Positions 28,634 through 39,011 of a DNA stretch of 64,000 bases are shown in pieces. The notes below the pieces were generated by a model that worked only from the letters and a program-made list of their open reading frames with translations, had not been told where the DNA came from and ran no database searches. The position numbers were made by a program, and so were the translations under genes. Numbering within the stretch: position 1 is the stretch's first letter; each line of letters opens with the position of its first letter. Origin of the DNA: Bacteroidales bacterium (GTDB lineage: Bacteria; Bacteroidota; Bacteroidia; Bacteroidales; UBA932); assembly GCA_022648545.1 (NCBI GenBank), contig JALCMP010000001.1:1-64000 (forward strand), read 5' to 3'.

Positions 28634-31498
28634 ATGAAGGACGTCGGAAGAAACGGCATAAAAATACTTGCCGCGGCAATTACGTTATTCGTACTAACGG
28701 GAACCGCATTTGCCGGCCCCAATATCATTAATTTCGGAAGATCGGACTACGGGGCGGCAAATAAGAACTGGTCCATAGCGCAGGACGGCATGAAACGGAT
28801 CTATGTTGCCAACGACATGGGTCTGCTGGAATTCGACGGCATAAAATGGTCTCTCTATACAACCCCCAATAAATCCGTAATACGATCCGTAGCCGTTTAT
28901 TCCGACAGTCTTATTTTTACAGGGAACTATGAAGATTTCGGACGTTGGGACAGAGATAAGGCCGGACAATTACATTATACTTCTCTTGCGTCAACAATAA
29001 AGGAAGACATCCCCAAAAACTGCGACTTCTGGAAAACATTCATAACCCGTGACGGCGTAATCTTCCAGTCTTTCAGCAAAATATACAAATACGACTTTCA
29101 CAGCGTGAATATATATCCTTCAAATTCTTCCGGATTTCTTTTTTTCTCGAGAATAAACGGTAAATTCTGGGCACAAAAAATCAGAGACGGATTATACGAA
29201 ATAGACGAAGGCCGTTATAAAGAAATAAAGGGAAGCGGAAAAATCTTTACAAATACCGATGTCCGGGTAATATTGGACTTGGGTAAAGGAGAAGTACTTT
29301 TGGGGACCGCCTTGCACGGACTCTATAAATATTCGAATGGCAAATTCAAACAATTCAATGAAAAGCTGTCTTCCATTATGGAACGCGACGAACTTAACTG
29401 CGCAATAAAGTTAGCTGACGATAAAATAGTATTCGGAACAATAGGGAACGGATTGTATATGACAAATCGTTCCGGGGAAATAGAATCACACATATCCATT
29501 GCTTCAGGACTTATGAACAATACCATACTTTCCCTCTTGAAAAACGACGCCGGGGATATATGGGCAGGCATGGATAACGGAATAGCCTTTCTTAATTACA
29601 GTTCCAACATGGAATACTACACTGGTAAAAAATGGAATTACGGTGCAGTATATTCCGCCATATTATGGCAGGACAAACTTATAATAGGGACCAATCAGGG
29701 TGTTTTTTATTCTGCATGGAACGCATCTCATATTTCCGACACAATTCCTGCATTCAGAACCGTCCCGGGAACCGAAGGACAAACATGGAATTTTCATATA
29801 GCCGGGGACGAACTTTACTGCTGCCATAACAGAGGACTGCTGAAAATAACCGGAAATTTCCGGTCCATAGCCGTACCCGGTATAAATACGGGAATTTACG
29901 ATATGACAAACGCCGACATGAATGGAAAGGAAGTTTCACTGCTGGCTACATATTCGGGCATATATATAAAGAAAAATAACGAAGATTCCTTCTCGCTTAT
30001 AAAGGGAACAAACGAACCTTTTATAAAGATAAAGGTAGACCATCTTCAGAATATATGGGCAGAAGATCCAATGAAGGGTATTTACAGATGCAGACTTACT
30101 GACGATCTGCAATCCGTGGAAAGCATGCATTATTTCGGAGGCCCCGGAGGATATCCGGCATCATTCAAGCTTAAGCTGTTTATGATAGGAGGCAGGGCGG
30201 TCCTTCTCGGAGATAACAGGTTTTATACTTATAATGATATAAAGGACACTCTGGAACGCGACGATATTCTTAACAGTTGCTTTAAAAAAATCCTGAATCC
30301 TATAAGGAATATAATACATATATCGCAATATGAATTCCTTGCCATATCCGACCGTGAGATTTACAAATTCTATTACAACGGATACAAGGCTGAAATACTG
30401 GGATCAGGGAATATTGATAAATCATCCAATCTGGTTTATAATTATGAGAATGCAGCTATATTGAACGACACCACGTACCTGCTTTTTCTGGATAATGGAT
30501 TTTTGATCAAACGCTACGGCGAGAAAAAAGATAAAGGCACAATCATATCGGAAAACACACCCGCAAGGCCGTACATAAAGGGGATAACGGCAACTAACGG
30601 CAAAAGAACCATTTATTTCTCTTCTTCGGATCAAAATATAGAAATCCCGCATTCCTTCAAAAAGATTTCCTTTCAATATGCGGCAATAAACATGTTCGCT
30701 TCCGATATATATTTCAGATATAAGGTAAAAGGTTTGTCCGATGCATGGTCGGAACCGGGCAGGAACGGAATTACAAATCTCGAACGCATATCAGCAGGCA
30801 ATTATGAATTCATTCTCGGGACTATAGACGAAACGGGAAAAACAGAACAGGCCGAATCCGTAAAATTCAGAATAGAGTCCCCATGGTACGAAACCTTTTA
30901 TGCTTTCCTTATATTCACATTCGTTCTTTTCATAATTATTGCCGAAGGGTTCCTTATATTCAGAAAAAGATACAGGACAAAATATCTCCGTTCCCTGCGA
31001 TACAAGGAAATAATAGATTTGAGAAAAGAGAACAAAGATCTCACGGACGAGATTGATGATAAAAATGCAGAAATATATTCCCAAAGCTCCGCTATTATAA
31101 AAAGAGACGAAATACTCACAAAGGTAAAAAGCATGCTTTCCTCGGAATTGCCGCTGGGTAGCCGTCCCGTAATTAAAATTGTAAGGAAGGTCAATTCATA
31201 TATCGAAGAGAACCTTAATTCCGACAAAGACTGGAACCTGTTCCTCATTAAATTCAATCAGCAAAACGACGGTTTCTTTACAATGCTGAAGGGAAAATAT
31301 CCCGATCTAAGTTCCAACGATCTAAAATTATGCGCATGTCTTAAATTAAACATGAATTCAAAAGACATAGCCTCCTTCATGAATCTATCTGTAAGAGCAA
31401 TTGAAAATGGAAGATACAGACTCAGGAAGAAGATCGGACTCAGCCAGCGGCAGAACCTAAACGAATTTATAATGAATATAGGTAAAGAAGAATCCTGA
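28634..31498 (+). CDS. Membrane-spanning propeller-type sensor with C-terminal LuxR-type HTH
   Basis: Signal/TM N-terminus, repeated propeller-like segments (WSLYTTPNKSVIRSVAV, DIWAGMDNGIAFL), Y_Y_Y-like FRYKVKGLSDAWSEPG, TM FYAFLIFTFVLFIIIAEGFLIF, C-terminal LSSNDLKLCACLKLNMNSKDIASFMNLSVRAIENGRYRLRKKIGL; start taken at internal M16. Confidence 0.85.
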   Translation: MKDVGRNGIKILAAAITLFVLTGTAFAGPNIINFGRSDYGAANKNWSIAQDGMKRIYVANDMGLLEFDGIKWSLYTTPNKSVIRSVAVYSDSLIFTGNYEDFGRWDRDKAGQLHYTSLASTIKEDIPKNCDFWKTFITRDGVIFQSFSKIYKYDFHSVNIYPSNSSGFLFFSRINGKFWAQKIRDGLYEIDEGRYKEIKGSGKIFTNTDVRVILDLGKGEVLLGTALHGLYKYSNGKFKQFNEKLSSIMERDELNCAIKLADDKIVFGTIGNGLYMTNRSGEIESHISIASGLMNNTILSLLKNDAGDIWAGMDNGIAFLNYSSNMEYYTGKKWNYGAVYSAILWQDKLIIGTNQGVFYSAWNASHISDTIPAFRTVPGTEGQTWNFHIAGDELYCCHNRGLLKITGNFRSIAVPGINTGIYDMTNADMNGKEVSLLATYSGIYIKKNNEDSFSLIKGTNEPFIKIKVDHLQNIWAEDPMKGIYRCRLTDDLQSVESMHYFGGPGGYPASFKLKLFMIGGRAVLLGDNRFYTYNDIKDTLERDDILNSCFKKILNPIRNIIHISQYEFLAISDREIYKFYYNGYKAEILGSGNIDKSSNLVYNYENAAILNDTTYLLFLDNGFLIKRYGEKKDKGTIISENTPARPYIKGITATNGKRTIYFSSSDQNIEIPHSFKKISFQYAAINMFASDIYFRYKVKGLSDAWSEPGRNGITNLERISAGNYEFILGTIDETGKTEQAESVKFRIESPWYETFYAFLIFTFVLFIIIAEGFLIFRKRYRTKYLRSLRYKEIIDLRKENKDLTDEIDDKNAEIYSQSSAIIKRDEILTKVKSMLSSELPLGSRPVIKIVRKVNSYIEENLNSDKDWNLFLIKFNQQNDGFFTMLKGKYPDLSSNDLKLCACLKLNMNSKDIASFMNLSVRAIENGRYRLRKKIGLSQRQNLNEFIMNIGKEES

Positions 31499-31646
31499 AG
31501 GCCGGCAACGCACTGAACTATATATACGTTTTATTATCAAACACATGTACCATCATGAGAGGTAAAGATGAGGTGCATTTCATAAAAAAATTCATGTTGA
31601 GAAATCGTAGTGAGTAGCATTCCCGCCTATCCGGCAGGTCAAATGT

Positions 31647-31654
31647 TAAATTTG
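31647..31654 (+). promoter_or_regulatory. Putative -7 box (TAAATTTG) of the beta-1,2-glucan PUL susC
   Basis: Exact TAnnTTTG match 115 nt upstream of the susC start; no clear -33. Confidence 0.4.
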
Positions 31655-31768
31655 TATTAAAGGATCTCCGAGAAAGTGTTACTATTTTTTCTTGTATCCA
31701 ATAAAAATATCAAGAAAAGACAGGAAAACAAAACGAACCAACAAATTTAACCAAAAATCTTTAACATT

Positions 31769-34700
31769 ATGAGACAAAACAAATTACGGCACTTATTAAG
31801 ATTTAAGACATGTGCCTTGTTCGCTTGTCTGCTCTTTATAGGCATCGGAATCGCATCGGCTCAGGAACAAACCGTTACCGGCCGTGTTACCGATCCCCAG
31901 GGAGCGGCCGTAGAGGGAGCAAACGTAATAATACCCAACACCAACAGGTATGCTATTACAGACATGGACGGAAAATATTCCATAAAGGCCCAAAAGGGCG
32001 AAACTCTTCAATTTTCCTGCCTGTCGATGAAAACACAAAGCATTGATGTAACCAAGAACATTATCGACGTTGTAATGCAGTATGAATCTACAATGCTGGA
32101 ACAGGCCGTGGTAATAGGTTACGGCACTGCCAAGAAGCGAGACCTTACAGGTTCCATAGCGAGTGTATCGGCCAGTACCATAGCAGACAGACCCGCGTCT
32201 AATCCGCTTGCAAGCCTGCAGGGAAAGGTAGCAGGAGTACAGATAGTAAATACCGGACGCCCTGGCCAGGATCCGGAAATAAAAATAAGAGGGACTAATT
32301 CCATCAACGGATATGCACCTCTTTATATTGTTGACGGAGTTTTCTGCAACAATATAAATTTCGTAAATACTGCAGATATAGAACGTTTCGAAATACTAAA
32401 GGATCCTTCATCTCTGGCTATATTCGGAGTAAGAGGGGCCAACGGAGTAATAATAGTAACGACAAAACACGCAAGGGAAGGACAATTCGACATAAACTTC
32501 AATACATCCTACGGACTTAAGTTCGTTTCTAAAAAAATATCCCTTACAAATGCTGCCCAGTTTAAGGAACTTTATAATGAACAGCTGTTGAACATGGGCT
32601 CGGATGCTTTCGACTATACCTATTACAAGGCCGACACTGACTGGCAGGATAAAATATTCCGAACCGCATCGGTAAGCAACACCACACTTAGCGTTTCCGG
32701 TGCAACCGCCAAGAACAATTTCTATATGGGCATAGGTTATCAATATGAACAGGGAAATATAAAAAGCGAGGAAATGAGGAAACTCACATTTAATTTCAGC
32801 GATGAATATACCCCAAAGGAATGGCTGAAACTCGGATACCATATAAACGGATCTTATTTCGAGCCGGCAGATGCTAAAAATGCAACTTCGGCAATACGTT
32901 CGGCTCCTATAACGCCTTCGGAAAGAGAGCCTGAAACCAATGCATTATACGCAAATCCGTCTTTCCAGAGAGCTCAGGTAACCAATCCCCTGTACGATAC
33001 CGAAGATAAGGGAAACCACAATATTGCAAAGAATTATTACTTTCAGGGAAGTGCCTACGGAAAAATCGACTTTACCAGGGATTTATCTTTTAAAGCCACC
33101 TTCTCCGCAGATTACGCTTCAAACAACACAAGAGGTTTTACTCCGTACCATTACGAATATTACCCGGAGGAAGGCACGACCAGATATATTTCAAAGGTAG
33201 CATCGGTATCGCAGGACAAATCCAACACATTACATACACAGAGCGATTATACCCTGACATATAAAAAAGACTTCGCAAGGAAACATCACCTTACGGCAAT
33301 GGCGGGTTTCTCCACAAATTACACTTCATATGAGTATCTGGTAGCAGGAAGGACCCAAAACGCAGGCAACGCCGATATAAATATAACCAACAACAACGAC
33401 CAGTGGTGGATATCCTCTATATCCGACGGTACTACGGCAACCAACGGAAGCGATCAATACAACAGATTCACCATGTCCTTCCTCATGAGGGCCCTTTATA
33501 ATTACAACAACCGATATCTGTTTAACGCATCTTACCGCCGCGACGGAGCATCCGTATTCCAGCACTCGGGAAATACATGGGATAATTTCTACTCCTTCGG
33601 AGCAGGCTGGATTGCATCGGAAGAGAACTTCCTGAAGAACGTGGATTTTCTCGATTTCCTTAAGATCAAGGCATCCTACGGAGTTCTGGGAAATCAAAAT
33701 ACAGGAAGTGACGGAGGCTACTATCCCGCCTACCCAACACTAACTTCTTCTTCCGCCGTTTTCGGAGACAATATAATTTCCGCATACCGGCAATCATATC
33801 TGGTAACCAATCTAAAATGGGAAAAAACTTATGCATGGGAAGCCGGATTCGAAGCCAAATTCTTAAAATCGCGCTTAAGCACCGAAGCGGTTTTCTATAA
33901 TAAGAAAACCACCGATCTTATAGTTTATCTACAGAATTTCATGGGGTCACAGGACGGACTCACCAACTCGGGAGACGTAAGGAACAGGGGCGTGGAACTT
34001 TCCGGAACATGGAGCGACAAGATAGGTGATCTCCGCTACTCGGTATCAGGGAATCTGACGACAATAAGCAATAAGGTCATCAAACTTGGCAAAACCCTAT
34101 ATTCCGGTTCAAACAGCGTATGCGTAACAGAACCGGGGAAACCGATAAGTTATTTTTACGGTTACGTAGTAGACGGGGTTTATCAAAATTCCAACGACAT
34201 AAAAGAATCGCCTGTCAACACTCTGACATCCGTCCTTCCCGGAGACCTAAAATTCAGAGATGTAAACGGCGACGGAAAAATAACTGCGGCGGACCGTACG
34301 AAAATAGGCAACCCTACGCCTGACTTTACTTACGGATACTCCGTAAATCTGGGATACAAGAACTTTGATCTTGGAATAGATTTCCAGGGAGTTTACGGCA
34401 ACGAAATATACGACAGCGGATACACCTCCAACTATGCTCAATTCAATTACCTTAAAAAGAGGATGGGACGCTGGCACGGAGAAGGGACATCCAACTGGGA
34501 ACCTATACTGGATTCCTCACGTTCCATACAACAGGAAAACTCCTCGTATTACATAGAGGACGGAAGCTACCTTAGACTGAAGAATCTTCAGCTGGGATAC
34601 AGCTTTGGACAAAAACTGGTTAGCAAACTTCGCCTCAAGGCCCTCAGGATATATATGAATGTAAGTAATCTTCACACGTGGGGACATAACGTAGGATATA

Positions 34701-34810
34701 CCCCGGAAATAGGAGGTGAAAACGGTTCTGCCATAGCCTTCGGAGTAGACTCCGGATCAACATATCCCATACCGTCCATATATACGTTCGGCTTAAATCT
34801 TACTTTTTAA
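31769..34810 (+). CDS. SusC/RagA-family TonB-linked outer membrane protein
   Basis: CarboxypepD_reg-like VTGRVTDPQGAAVEGANVII, VVIGYGTAKKRDLTGSIASV, RFEILKDPSSLAIFGVRGANGVIIVTT. Confidence 0.96.
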   Translation: MRQNKLRHLLRFKTCALFACLLFIGIGIASAQEQTVTGRVTDPQGAAVEGANVIIPNTNRYAITDMDGKYSIKAQKGETLQFSCLSMKTQSIDVTKNIIDVVMQYESTMLEQAVVIGYGTAKKRDLTGSIASVSASTIADRPASNPLASLQGKVAGVQIVNTGRPGQDPEIKIRGTNSINGYAPLYIVDGVFCNNINFVNTADIERFEILKDPSSLAIFGVRGANGVIIVTTKHAREGQFDINFNTSYGLKFVSKKISLTNAAQFKELYNEQLLNMGSDAFDYTYYKADTDWQDKIFRTASVSNTTLSVSGATAKNNFYMGIGYQYEQGNIKSEEMRKLTFNFSDEYTPKEWLKLGYHINGSYFEPADAKNATSAIRSAPITPSEREPETNALYANPSFQRAQVTNPLYDTEDKGNHNIAKNYYFQGSAYGKIDFTRDLSFKATFSADYASNNTRGFTPYHYEYYPEEGTTRYISKVASVSQDKSNTLHTQSDYTLTYKKDFARKHHLTAMAGFSTNYTSYEYLVAGRTQNAGNADINITNNNDQWWISSISDGTTATNGSDQYNRFTMSFLMRALYNYNNRYLFNASYRRDGASVFQHSGNTWDNFYSFGAGWIASEENFLKNVDFLDFLKIKASYGVLGNQNTGSDGGYYPAYPTLTSSSAVFGDNIISAYRQSYLVTNLKWEKTYAWEAGFEAKFLKSRLSTEAVFYNKKTTDLIVYLQNFMGSQDGLTNSGDVRNRGVELSGTWSDKIGDLRYSVSGNLTTISNKVIKLGKTLYSGSNSVCVTEPGKPISYFYGYVVDGVYQNSNDIKESPVNTLTSVLPGDLKFRDVNGDGKITAADRTKIGNPTPDFTYGYSVNLGYKNFDLGIDFQGVYGNEIYDSGYTSNYAQFNYLKKRMGRWHGEGTSNWEPILDSSRSIQQENSSYYIEDGSYLRLKNLQLGYSFGQKLVSKLRLKALRIYMNVSNLHTWGHNVGYTPEIGGENGSAIAFGVDSGSTYPIPSIYTFGLNLTF

Positions 34811-34830
34811 CAAATAAACTCTGAATCGAT

Positions 34831-36381
34831 ATGAAAAATATAAAATTCATTATAGGATCTGCCATAGCCCTGATATTTATTTCGGGCATTGCAACATCCT
34901 GCAACGACTGGCTGAAACAGGCCCCTCAGGGACGCTGGACGATCGACGACGTTGAAGGCGGAGCCTACACTACACAAATCATGGCAATATATCAGGCTAT
35001 GAGAGGATACTCCATAACAGGCGGAATACCCCCGCTGATGATAGAAAACGCACGGTCGGAAGACGAATACAAAGGCAGTACATCTTCAGACGGTGCAGAC
35101 CAGGAAGCCATGTTCGACAATTTTAGCTACAGCGCCTCAAATGGTACCATAAAAAGTTATTGGACGGCCAATTACTCCATAATAAACGATTGCAACACCA
35201 TTATAGACAACCTTGATTCGCTTAATAAAGTTTCGGGGCTGAACGAAGCCACAAAATATATAAACATGGAAGCGCACTTTTTCCGTGCATACTGCTTTTT
35301 CAATCTGGTAAGAGCTTTCGGAGAAGTACCTCTTGTAGATTTTGCAATAACTTCTTCAGACCAGGCCAATATAGCAAAATCGCCGGTAGGAGATATCTAT
35401 ACTCTTATAGACAGCGATCTCACATATGCCGAAGGGCTTCCGGTTTCATGGGAATCAAAATATATCGGCCGCCTTACATGGGGTGCGGCACGCTCCCTGC
35501 ATGCAAGAACATATATGACGCGCAACGACTGGGGCAATATGTATACCGCAGCCACCGACGTAATAAACTCGAAACTTTACAATCTTAATACTCCTTTCGA
35601 CAAGATATTCCGCGAAAGCGGCGAAAACAATTCCGGTTCTATTTTTGAAATTCAGTGTACCGCAACCACAGGACTTCCGGCAAGCAGCGACATAGGATCA
35701 CAATACGCTCAGGTTCAGGGATGCAGAGGATCAGGGGATTCCGATCTCGGATGGGGCTGGCACATGGCCACTCAAAAACTTGCCGAAGCCTTTGAGACAG
35801 GTGACCCGAGAAAAGATGAAACGCTGTTGTACTATACCAGGCCTGGTGAAAACTGGAACGATATGATAACCGCACTGGGATATCCTGCAGACGGAAACAA
35901 GCCTTACGGTGAAAAATTATCGGCACAGAACTGTCTGGGCAGATATTTCAATAAGAAAGTATATACCAATCCATCCATAAGGACCTCCATAGGAAATCGT
36001 TTCGGATACTGGTTCAATATACGCATCATACGTTATTCTGACGTCGTCCTCATGGCCGCCGAATCAGCCAACGAATTGGGCAACCAGCCGGATGCAATAA
36101 AATATCTGGAAATGGTACGCTCAAGGGCACGCGGAAACAACTCGTCACTACTGCAAAAAGTTACGACAACTGATCAGTCCGAACTGCGTAAGGCCATTCA
36201 TCACGAACGCCGTGTAGAACTGGCAATGGAAGCCGGGCGATTTTATGATCTGGTACGTTGGGGAGAAGCAGATTCTGTTCTCGGACCACTGGGATATAAG
36301 CCTAAAAACCAATATCTGCCTATACCTCAGGACGAAATAGACGCATCAAACGGCGTTCTCGTACAAAATCCTAATTATTAA
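34831..36381 (+). CDS. SusD/RagB-family lipoprotein
   Basis: Lipobox ATSC; HFFRAYCFFNLVRAFGEVPLV; AIHHERRVELAMEAGRFYDLVRWGEAD; YLPIPQDEIDAS. Confidence 0.96.
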   Translation: MKNIKFIIGSAIALIFISGIATSCNDWLKQAPQGRWTIDDVEGGAYTTQIMAIYQAMRGYSITGGIPPLMIENARSEDEYKGSTSSDGADQEAMFDNFSYSASNGTIKSYWTANYSIINDCNTIIDNLDSLNKVSGLNEATKYINMEAHFFRAYCFFNLVRAFGEVPLVDFAITSSDQANIAKSPVGDIYTLIDSDLTYAEGLPVSWESKYIGRLTWGAARSLHARTYMTRNDWGNMYTAATDVINSKLYNLNTPFDKIFRESGENNSGSIFEIQCTATTGLPASSDIGSQYAQVQGCRGSGDSDLGWGWHMATQKLAEAFETGDPRKDETLLYYTRPGENWNDMITALGYPADGNKPYGEKLSAQNCLGRYFNKKVYTNPSIRTSIGNRFGYWFNIRIIRYSDVVLMAAESANELGNQPDAIKYLEMVRSRARGNNSSLLQKVTTTDQSELRKAIHHERRVELAMEAGRFYDLVRWGEADSVLGPLGYKPKNQYLPIPQDEIDASNGVLVQNPNY

Positions 36382-36403
36382 CAGATAATAAAATCCATAA
36401 AAA

Positions 36404-37252
36404 ATGAAAAAGATATTAAATATTATAGCTGTCATATCTGTTTTAGCTGCATTCCAGTCCTGTTCGCAGGACCTGCACCAGCATCCAGCCTTCAACTATC
36501 CCGAAAGGACACCCGTAGGAGGAAAAGATCTGCCCGAAGGCTGCATAATGCACATGTCTTTTGACGATACAACCCTTACAGTGCAGGGCGATGATGCAAT
36601 GGCATACACATATAACGGAAAAACGCCCGAACTTACCGACGGTATAAGCGGAAAGGCTTATCAGGGAAAAGACGGAAACGCAATTATGATAAACCCCATG
36701 CTCGAACTTACCAGAGCACTCAAAAACCTCGGCAGTTTTACATATACGGCATGGATAAAATACGACGGAGGCAACAGCGCTTCATGTGCCCTGTTCGCAC
36801 TTTCCGATCCTGACAAATATTTCGCCAACATAGATTTATTCATAGAAGGAAATACGACGACTAATTTCTATTTCAAGGGATATTTCAACAGCAACAACGG
36901 AGAAAAATGGCTTGACAGGGGCAACGATGCAAAAGTACCTTTGAACGATATCGCAGGTAAATGGACCCAGATAGGGCTCGTATACGATGCAACTATTAGT
37001 ACAGCACGCATATACATCAACGGTACCGAATTATGCGAAGGAGCCTTCACGGGCTTCGGAGAACTGACGTTCAACGCCATAGGTAAAATGGTACTCGGAG
37101 CCCATCCCGCCATGACCGGAATAACCAGCGACACCACAAGCTGGCCCGCATCCGGATCATTCTACACCGGAGCGATGGATGAGCTCTACCTTTACAATAA
37201 GGCGCTTACATCGGATCAAATAGCCGCACAATATAATAGCCAGAAATCCTGA
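36404..37252 (+). CDS. LamG/concanavalin-like lipoprotein (putative surface glycan-binding protein)
   Basis: Lipobox FQSC; FTYTAWIKYDGG, WTQIGLVYDATISTARIYINGTEL, GAMDELYLYNKALTSDQIAAQYN. Confidence 0.85.
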   Translation: MKKILNIIAVISVLAAFQSCSQDLHQHPAFNYPERTPVGGKDLPEGCIMHMSFDDTTLTVQGDDAMAYTYNGKTPELTDGISGKAYQGKDGNAIMINPMLELTRALKNLGSFTYTAWIKYDGGNSASCALFALSDPDKYFANIDLFIEGNTTTNFYFKGYFNSNNGEKWLDRGNDAKVPLNDIAGKWTQIGLVYDATISTARIYINGTELCEGAFTGFGELTFNAIGKMVLGAHPAMTGITSDTTSWPASGSFYTGAMDELYLYNKALTSDQIAAQYNSQKS

Positions 37253-37263
37253 CGGCATTCAAT

Positions 37264-37306
37264 ATGATCAATTATGGCATGGGTCATACCTGCCATAATT
37301 GATCAT
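37264..37306 (+). promoter_or_regulatory. Perfect 16-bp inverted repeat (intercistronic hairpin)
   Basis: ATGATCAATTATGGCA-TGGGTCATACC-TGCCATAATTGATCAT between the LamG and GH144 genes; no T-tract. Confidence 0.8.
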
Positions 37307-37328
37307 TTATAAAAACCCCTGGAAAAAA

Positions 37329-38981
37329 ATGTTAAAAAAAGTCATACCGTCTCTATTGCTTATCCCGCTTATCTTATCATGCGGAGGCAATTCATCCCCG
37401 GAACACAAAACGGAACAATTCAAACTGGAAAATATTACGATCGGAGACCAAACCGATCTCTCTGAATTCTCCGACGTGGATCCCGAGGCGGAAATCATCC
37501 TAAAATTCTCTGAAGCTCCGGATGAAAATACTCTCGGATCCAATATAATGCTCCGTAATTCGTCTAATAATAAAGTTCCCGTCGACTGTATTTACGACGG
37601 CAAAAAAACCGTAACCGTGACTCCCCAAAAGGCATTAACACCCTTCCAAACATACACACTGGTTATCAATCCTTATATAAAATCAGCGGAAGGAGATTTT
37701 ATTTTTACTGGAAAAACCTGCACCCTCAACATCTCGATGGATTACACAGATAAGTTCAAACGAATAAGCGACGACGACCTTCTGACTTTAATAGAAGAAA
37801 AGACTTTCAACTATTTCTGGGATTTCGGACACCCTGTTTCAGGAATGGCCAGAGAAAGAACGAATTCCGGGAACACCGTAACGACCGGAGGAACGGGATT
37901 CGGCATAATGGCCATATGTATAGGAGCGGAAAGAGGGTTCGTAACCAGAGCAGAAGCCTGCGAACGGATAGGTAAAATAGTATCGTTCCTTAAGGACAAC
38001 GCCACAACCTACCACGGAGCCTTTGCACACTGGATGAACGGAGAAACCGGAGCAACAATACCTTTCTCCACATATGACAATGGTGCAGATATAGTAGAAA
38101 CTTCATTTTTATTCGAAGGCCTTCTTACGGCAAGATCCTATTTCGACGGATCATCGGAAGAAGAAACACAATTAAGAAACGATATAACAACATTGTGGAA
38201 AGCCGTAGAATGGAACTGGTTTACCAAAGACGGTACGGAAAATCAATTATACTGGCACTGGAGCCCGGATTATGGATGGAAAACCAACATGGCCATAACA
38301 GGCTGGGACGAAGCACTCATAACATATGTACTGGCGGCATCGTCTCCGGACCACTCTATTACAAAAGAAGTTTACAATAACGGATGGGCCCGGAACGGAG
38401 CCATAAAGAACGGAAAGAAATTTTATGACATAACTCTTCCGCTTGGAAACGACTACGGCGGCCCGTTGTTTTTTACACACTACTCATTCCTTGGATTAAA
38501 TCCGCACTTATTAAAAGATACTTATGCAGATTATTGGGAACAGAACACGGCGCACGCAAAGATCAATTATGAATACTGTGTCCATAATCCCGGTTCTCAT
38601 GCAGGATATTCCCGGGAATGCTGGGGTTTGACCGCATCCGACGGAAACGAAGGATACTCTGCATATTCCCCTTCAAACGATAAGGGAGTAATCGCACCTA
38701 CTGCGGCATTATCATCAATGCCATACGTACCGGAGGAATCAAAAAATGCCATGCGTTTCTTTTACTACAAGCTTGGAGACAAGATTTTTGGGGACTACGG
38801 ATTCATAGATGCATTCAATCTCTCGGCTAACTGGTTCGACACCAACATGAACCTGGCAATAGATGAAGGCCCCATAATAATAATGCTTGAGAATTACAGA
38901 ACGGGGCTCATATGGAATACTTTCATGAAAGACGAAGATGTAAAACACGGACTTGCAAAACTGGGATTTACAACGGAATAA
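37329..38981 (+). CDS. GH144-type (glucoamylase-family, PF10091-like) endo-beta-1,2-glucanase with N-terminal Ig-like domain, lipoprotein
   Basis: TFNYFWDFGHPVSGMARERTNSGNTVTTGGTGFGIMAI, YWHWSPDYGWKTNMAITGWDEALITYVLAASSP, FFTHYSFLGLNP, ECWGLTASDG; lipobox ILSC; listed ORF begins at a TTG, so ATG 37329 preferred. Confidence 0.85.
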   Translation: MLKKVIPSLLLIPLILSCGGNSSPEHKTEQFKLENITIGDQTDLSEFSDVDPEAEIILKFSEAPDENTLGSNIMLRNSSNNKVPVDCIYDGKKTVTVTPQKALTPFQTYTLVINPYIKSAEGDFIFTGKTCTLNISMDYTDKFKRISDDDLLTLIEEKTFNYFWDFGHPVSGMARERTNSGNTVTTGGTGFGIMAICIGAERGFVTRAEACERIGKIVSFLKDNATTYHGAFAHWMNGETGATIPFSTYDNGADIVETSFLFEGLLTARSYFDGSSEEETQLRNDITTLWKAVEWNWFTKDGTENQLYWHWSPDYGWKTNMAITGWDEALITYVLAASSPDHSITKEVYNNGWARNGAIKNGKKFYDITLPLGNDYGGPLFFTHYSFLGLNPHLLKDTYADYWEQNTAHAKINYEYCVHNPGSHAGYSRECWGLTASDGNEGYSAYSPSNDKGVIAPTAALSSMPYVPEESKNAMRFFYYKLGDKIFGDYGFIDAFNLSANWFDTNMNLAIDEGPIIIMLENYRTGLIWNTFMKDEDVKHGLAKLGFTTE

Positions 38982-39011
38982 TAAAACAAGAAAAAATAAT
39001 AAACCTGCAAG

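Noticed and set aside
37299-37328. N-terminal extension MIIYKNPWKK of the first GH144 ORF
   Set aside because: Begins at a TTG inside the right arm of the 16-bp hairpin; ATG at 37329 gives a normal lipoprotein signal peptide
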